Shown: piece by piece, positions 61,165 through 64,000 of the stretch
How the letters are laid out: the number at the start of each line of letters is the position of its first letter
How positions within the stretch are numbered: the stretch's first letter is position 1
NCBI RefSeq assembly: GCF_017377775.1
Contig: NZ_JAFVLN010000005.1
Coordinates: 124,001-188,000, forward strand
Length of the DNA stretch: 64,000 nucleotides
Reading direction: 5' to 3'
Origin: Streptomyces sp. VRA16 Mangrove soil
Lineage (GTDB): Bacteria; Actinomycetota; Actinomycetes; Streptomycetales; Streptomycetaceae
The notes under the pieces: generated by a model
Databases searched by the model: none
Seen by the model: the letters and a program-made list of their open reading frames with translations, nothing else
Told to the model about the DNA's origin: nothing
Program-made: the position numbers and the translations under genes

Positions 61165-61627
61165 GGAGTCACCCTACGTCGATCGCCTCGACCAGCCCAG
61201 CGCCCAGAACCATGCCGCCGGCACACCCCGGTCACCGGCCGTCGCGACCTGCGGGACGCCACGTGCGGTGGATGCGGCACCAAGGCCCAGCCGAGCCAGC
61301 TTCGGACATCGCTGGGAATTTTCGGTGTGGCTGTTCGGACAGGCGCTTCTGGAGTCGGGGGCCTTCGAGGTCGAAGGCGTCCTGGGATCGCCGCTCCGCC
61401 GTGAGCCGGCATCGGGGGCGCTACGCTGCTGCGTCGTGCAGAGGACGCGTCTCGACACTGCCCGGATCCGGGCGGCTCGCCAGGTCGTCAGCAGGTCGGG
61501 CCGCGCGGGCCAGGGCGACCGAGAGCGCTTTGCGCTGCGGCGGCCGGAGTCGGAACCAGCACCCCGCGCCCCGGCACGCGTCCCTTGTCGTGAACACGGG
61601 CCGGGCCGCAGGTCGTGGCGTGCCTGG
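61165..61627. other. intergenic region without a recognised gene
   Basis: 463 bp. Open frames on both strands have poor codon structure and no ribosome binding sites. The plus strand around 61300-61390 (GHRWEFSVWLFGQALLESGA, FEVEGVLGSP) has a peptide-like look but no family or start. Confidence 0.4.
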
Positions 61628-62134
61628 TCAGCAACCGCAGCTGTAGAAGGTCACGTCCCAGTGGTTGCCTTCGTTCGCATAGATGTTGCCCGAAGCGGCC
61701 TTGTACTGCGGAGCGCCGTCGCCGCGGAGCCCTATGTAGGTGAAGCTGTTCTTGATGTAGGACGTCACGCAGGTGTTCATGCCGAAGTCGAGTTTGTAGC
61801 CGTTCCAGTGCGAGTACGTGCCACTCGCGTGCCCGGTCTCGGTGCCCCCTGTGATGTTCAGTGCACAGCCGCTGGCCCGCTTGAGGGTCTGCGCACCCTG
61901 GGCGCTGGCCAGGTTGAGCTGCTCGAACGACGTACACGTGGAGTTGTAGCGGTCGGAGCAGCCGCCGGACGACGACCATGTGATGCCGACGGAGCTGAAC
62001 ATCGACGTCGCCGTGGAGTGGCTGATCTTCGTGACGGCGAACGCGTCGGTCGCGGTGGTCAGCACGCCGAAGCCGGGAGCCACGAGGGCGCCCCCGACGA
62101 GAGCGAGAGTGGTGAGCGTGGAACGCAGACGCAT
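61628..62134 (-). CDS. secreted protein with VanX/M15-like zinc peptidase motif
   Basis: A 168-residue secreted protein. The signal peptide (LRSTLTTLALVGGALVAPGF) should be cleaved near DAFA at 33. Mature features are CALNITGGTETGHASGTYSH and WNGYKLDFG, then YANEGNHWDVTFYSCGC. The pattern S-H109-x2-G-x3-D116 and E155-x2-H158 has the spacing of the zinc ligands and catalytic Glu of DD-peptidases (H-x6-D and E-x2-H in VanX/VanY). Six cysteines suggest disulfides. I therefore infer a cell-wall peptidase or a derived fold. ATG 62134 follows GGAAGGA. No neighbours suggest a substrate. Confidence 0.72.
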   Translation of the reverse strand: MRLRSTLTTLALVGGALVAPGFGVLTTATDAFAVTKISHSTATSMFSSVGITWSSSGGCSDRYNSTCTSFEQLNLASAQGAQTLKRASGCALNITGGTETGHASGTYSHWNGYKLDFGMNTCVTSYIKNSFTYIGLRGDGAPQYKAASGNIYANEGNHWDVTFYSCGC

Positions 62135-62473
62135 GAGCGAGGTCCTTCCTGCCAGTGCCTGAGTGTGGGGTGGGACAGCTGTGGTGCAGGTGGATCAGCG
62201 GGATCAGTGTCCACGGTTCACACACCCCACGGGAAGCCCGCAGCCCCAACTCCTTTACAGGCGTGGGCCCTTGACGCAGGACAAGGAATGAAAGGCCCCA
62301 GCCTCCTCCCTCGTGGGCTCCACGGCCTCCACGGCCTCCACGGCGCATGCGCCGCTGCGCGGCGCGGCGAGATCCGGAGCGAGCGCACGCAGTTCTGTCA
62401 GGTCGCTAGGCCTTCGAAGTCTCCTGACCGGAGGGCCGGCCCGGCCGCAGCCGGCGTGACCGGCACGACCGAA

Positions 62474-62505
62474 GGGGCGGTCACCCAAAGCCGGGTGACC
62501 GCCCC
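62474..62505 (-). terminator. terminator of the HU gene
   Basis: A perfect 13-bp stem, GGGGCGGTCACCC (62474-62486) and GGGTGACCGCCCC (62493-62505), with a 6-base loop, 21 bp after the HU stop codon. Confidence 0.85.
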
Positions 62506-62526
62506 TCGCATCGGTTCGCGTACGGC

Positions 62527-62805
62527 TCAGCCCTTGGCGGCTTCCTTGAGCTTGGAACCCGCGCTCACCTTCACGCTGTAACCGGCGGGGATCGTCATCG
62601 CCTCACCCGTCGCCGGGTTACGGCCCTCCCGCGCGGCGCGGTGCGTGCGCTCGAAGGACAGGAACCCGGGGATGGTGATCTTCTCGTCGCCCTTGGCGAC
62701 AACCTCGCCGACCGTCTCGGCGAACGCCGCCAGGATCGCGTCGGCATCCTTCTTGGTCACCTCGGCCCGCTCGGCCAGCGCGGCCACCAACTCACTGCGG
62801 ATCAT
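62527..62805 (-). CDS. hup: HU-family DNA-binding protein
   Basis: A 92-residue nucleoid protein. RSELVAALAERAEVTKKDAD is the helical dimerisation part. ITIPGFLSFERTHRAAREGR with NPATGEAMTIPAGYSVKVSA is the beta-arm and DNA-binding segment (GFGxF-like and NPxTG), ending SKLKEAAKG. It is the short HU form (like HupA), without the long Lys/Ala tail of HupS. It bends and compacts DNA as a dimer. It is followed by a strong terminator and is monocistronic. The assignment to hupA specifically is not proven. Confidence 0.93.
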   Translation of the reverse strand: MIRSELVAALAERAEVTKKDADAILAAFAETVGEVVAKGDEKITIPGFLSFERTHRAAREGRNPATGEAMTIPAGYSVKVSAGSKLKEAAKG

Positions 62806-62957
62806 TCTCGTACTCCGAATCACACTTGGCACATCCCACGCCCCTGAGGAGGCGCGGAACCAGATCAAGTAGCCCATGCTGCCACCTGCCACTGACAACG
62901 CAGGACTGGCCACGCCTTGCAGTGCTCCCGACCCACCTCGTCGGGCGGCATGAAAGA

Positions 62958-62994
62958 GGGCCCCGCGCGGCGTGCGAAGCGGTGCGCGGGGCCC
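62958..62994. terminator. strong hairpin between the HU and ANTAR genes
   Basis: A perfect 11-bp GC stem, GGGCCCCGCGC (62958-62968) with GCGCGGGGCCC (62984-62994), and a 15-base loop. It lies in the divergent region 62806-63268, which holds no gene. It is upstream of both genes, so it is either a relic terminator, a leader structure of the HU message, or an insulator. Confidence 0.5.
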
Positions 62995-63268
62995 TTGAAG
63001 GATGGACGCGGTCCTGTCGCTCATCCCGCGACCGACGCTAAGGGACATCGGCGCACCCCGCATCCGCGAAGCGGACCGGGCCCACCCGTGCACGAGACGA
63101 ACCCGCGCTGCACAGCGGATTCCGCCGCCGCACCGCTTCGTTTCGTTTCCTGTCCTGAGCGGCCGGTAGATGTTCGCTCAGCGGCTCGCGCCGGTCCGGC
63201 GATCTTGGCAACAGTGGGCGCAGACAGCGACAGGAGAGGTGGCACGTGCGCCACAGGAGGTGGCAGAC

Positions 63269-63571
63269 GTGTCCCAACCGGACGGGCGGTGCGAACGGAT
63301 CGGCGCTCTGCAGGACGAGATCCGGCAGTTGCAGCAGGCCATCGCCTCCCACGCCATCGTCGATCAGGCGATCGGCGTGATGATCGCGCTCGGCGGCTTG
63401 ACACCGAACCAGGGGTGGCACGTCCTCAAGACGGTGTCCCAGCAGACCAACATCAAGCTCCGTCACATCGCCGAACGGATCGTGGCCTGGACGACCGGCC
63501 ATCCGCTCGACACGAACCTGAGGCACGCACTGGATCTGGCCCTGACCAAGGCGGCGAATGACGAGGCGTGA
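63269..63571 (+). CDS. ANTAR-domain RNA-binding protein
   Basis: A 100-residue protein made almost entirely of an ANTAR domain. LQDEIRQLQQAIASHAIVDQ is the N-terminal coiled coil, AIGVMIALGGLTPNQGWHVL the three-helix core with the conserved Ala/Gly, and VSQQTNIKLRHIAERIVAW the end. ANTAR proteins bind twin hexanucleotide hairpins in nascent RNA and prevent termination. This one lacks an attached receiver or GAF sensor, so a separate partner may control it. GTG 63269 has AGGAGG 8 bases upstream. The 329 bp after it (63572-63900) show no gene. Confidence 0.85.
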   Translation: MSQPDGRCERIGALQDEIRQLQQAIASHAIVDQAIGVMIALGGLTPNQGWHVLKTVSQQTNIKLRHIAERIVAWTTGHPLDTNLRHALDLALTKAANDEA

Positions 63572-63900
63572 GGCCGCCGTCCGCACGGCGCATCATGCCG
63601 GCGGCTCGGGCCGATCGGCTTCCGTCCGCGGTTGCAGAACCGCCGAGGAGTCCTGACACAGCCCGCTCGACAACTGACAGGCAGCGACGCGCGCCGGCAA
63701 CTCCCGAGACGCCGCGTACGGGGACAACCGAGCCAACGAAGTCCGACGGAGCCACTCGCGCAGTCAAGGGCGTGCAACGCTGCAGACGGACGTGAGGAAG
63801 CGGGCGGGCTCCCGCCAGCAGGCCCGCCCCGCGCGGAGGCACGGCCGCTGCCTCCGTACACCGTCCGCAGCGCGCGATCTCGCCCATGGCGCCGGTGCGG

Positions 63901-64000
63901 TCAGGTCTGGCACTGGGAGGTCGCGGCGCTGGTCCAGTTGCTCCAGGCGCCTCCTGCGGGCCTGACGTGGACGCGGATCTCGACCTTGGCGTTGACGACG
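63901..64000 (-). CDS. C-terminus of a probable secreted protein (runs off the window)
   Basis: The minus frame entering from the window edge reads VVNAKVEIRVHVRPAGGAWS, then NWTSAATSQCQT and TGA at 63901. The short beta-rich ending with a penultimate Cys suggests a small secreted protein of the kind common in Streptomyces. Too little is present for more. Confidence 0.55.
   Translation of the reverse strand, partial: VVNAKVEIRVHVRPAGGAWSNWTSAATSQCQT

Noticed and set aside
1..64000. tRNA or rRNA genes and an associated integration site
   Set aside because: No cloverleaf-like sequence with a GGTTCGAATCC-type arm in the right context, and no rRNA segment, was recognised on either strand by eye.

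Overview
This is high-GC actinomycete DNA and almost certainly Streptomyces. Third codon positions are overwhelmingly G or C, GTG starts are common, and the gene families fit: an SsgA-like sporulation protein, a 4'-phosphopantetheinyl transferase, an XRE/NB-ARC/TPR regulator, ECF sigma, HU, ANTAR, many lipoproteins and secreted glycosidases. The mix of intact metabolic genes, insertion-sequence debris and truncated genes is what one expects of a chromosome arm. No rRNA, tRNA, CRISPR array or prophage module was recognised.

Layout. 1-3706: a minus-strand operon (3-hydroxyacyl-CoA dehydrogenase, DUF1684 protein, start of a peptide-type solute-binding lipoprotein), then a PPTase and a HIT protein. 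3809-8330: transposase remnants, an aldo/keto reductase divergent from a LuxR-like regulator, a lipoprotein and a small membrane protein. 8412-11258: a secreted phospholipase-D-like enzyme and a decayed FG-GAP gene. 11449-20363: the mobile zone. It holds a broken IS3, a cluster of tiny overlapping genes with an RsbW-like ATPase, broken IS5- and IS630-type copies, two complete IS5/IS427-like elements abutting across a single TTA, a MITE-like palindrome, a HEAT-repeat gene and a frameshifted IS5 transposase. 20621-27002: a phosphotransferase, a universal stress protein, an SsgA-like protein, and a flavin operon (LLM oxidoreductase, FMN reductase, FAD disulfide oxidoreductase).

27523-37820: an XRE-NB-ARC-TPR regulator overlapping or abutting an ECF sigma factor and a DHFR-like gene, then a membrane-anchored nSTAND protein with 14 WD40 repeats, and a MarR/esterase divergent pair. 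37869-48114 is the most coherent system: a LacI regulator, an ABC sugar importer and a cytosolic GH63-like glycosidase on the minus strand, divergent from a 1222-residue secreted multidomain glycosidase. Three copies of the palindrome CGAACCGGTTCG sit at the two facing promoters, so the locus looks like a LacI-controlled uptake and degradation regulon for an unidentified glycan. 48321-55338: small enzymes, including thymidylate synthase, a methyltransferase, two GNATs, a second phosphotransferase and a kinase-like ATPase, plus a frameshifted TetR and a WD40 fragment. 55470-59950 is rich in glycosidase debris, around an intact AraC / phytanoyl-CoA dioxygenase / 109-aa protein unit. 60640-64000: a TmrB-like ATPase, a secreted protein carrying a VanX/M15-type zinc motif, HU, an ANTAR protein and the end of another secreted gene.

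Limits: functions come from motif recognition and remembered families, without database searches. Start codons were chosen from ribosome binding sites and spacing, and are uncertain where stated. Boundaries of remnants are approximate.
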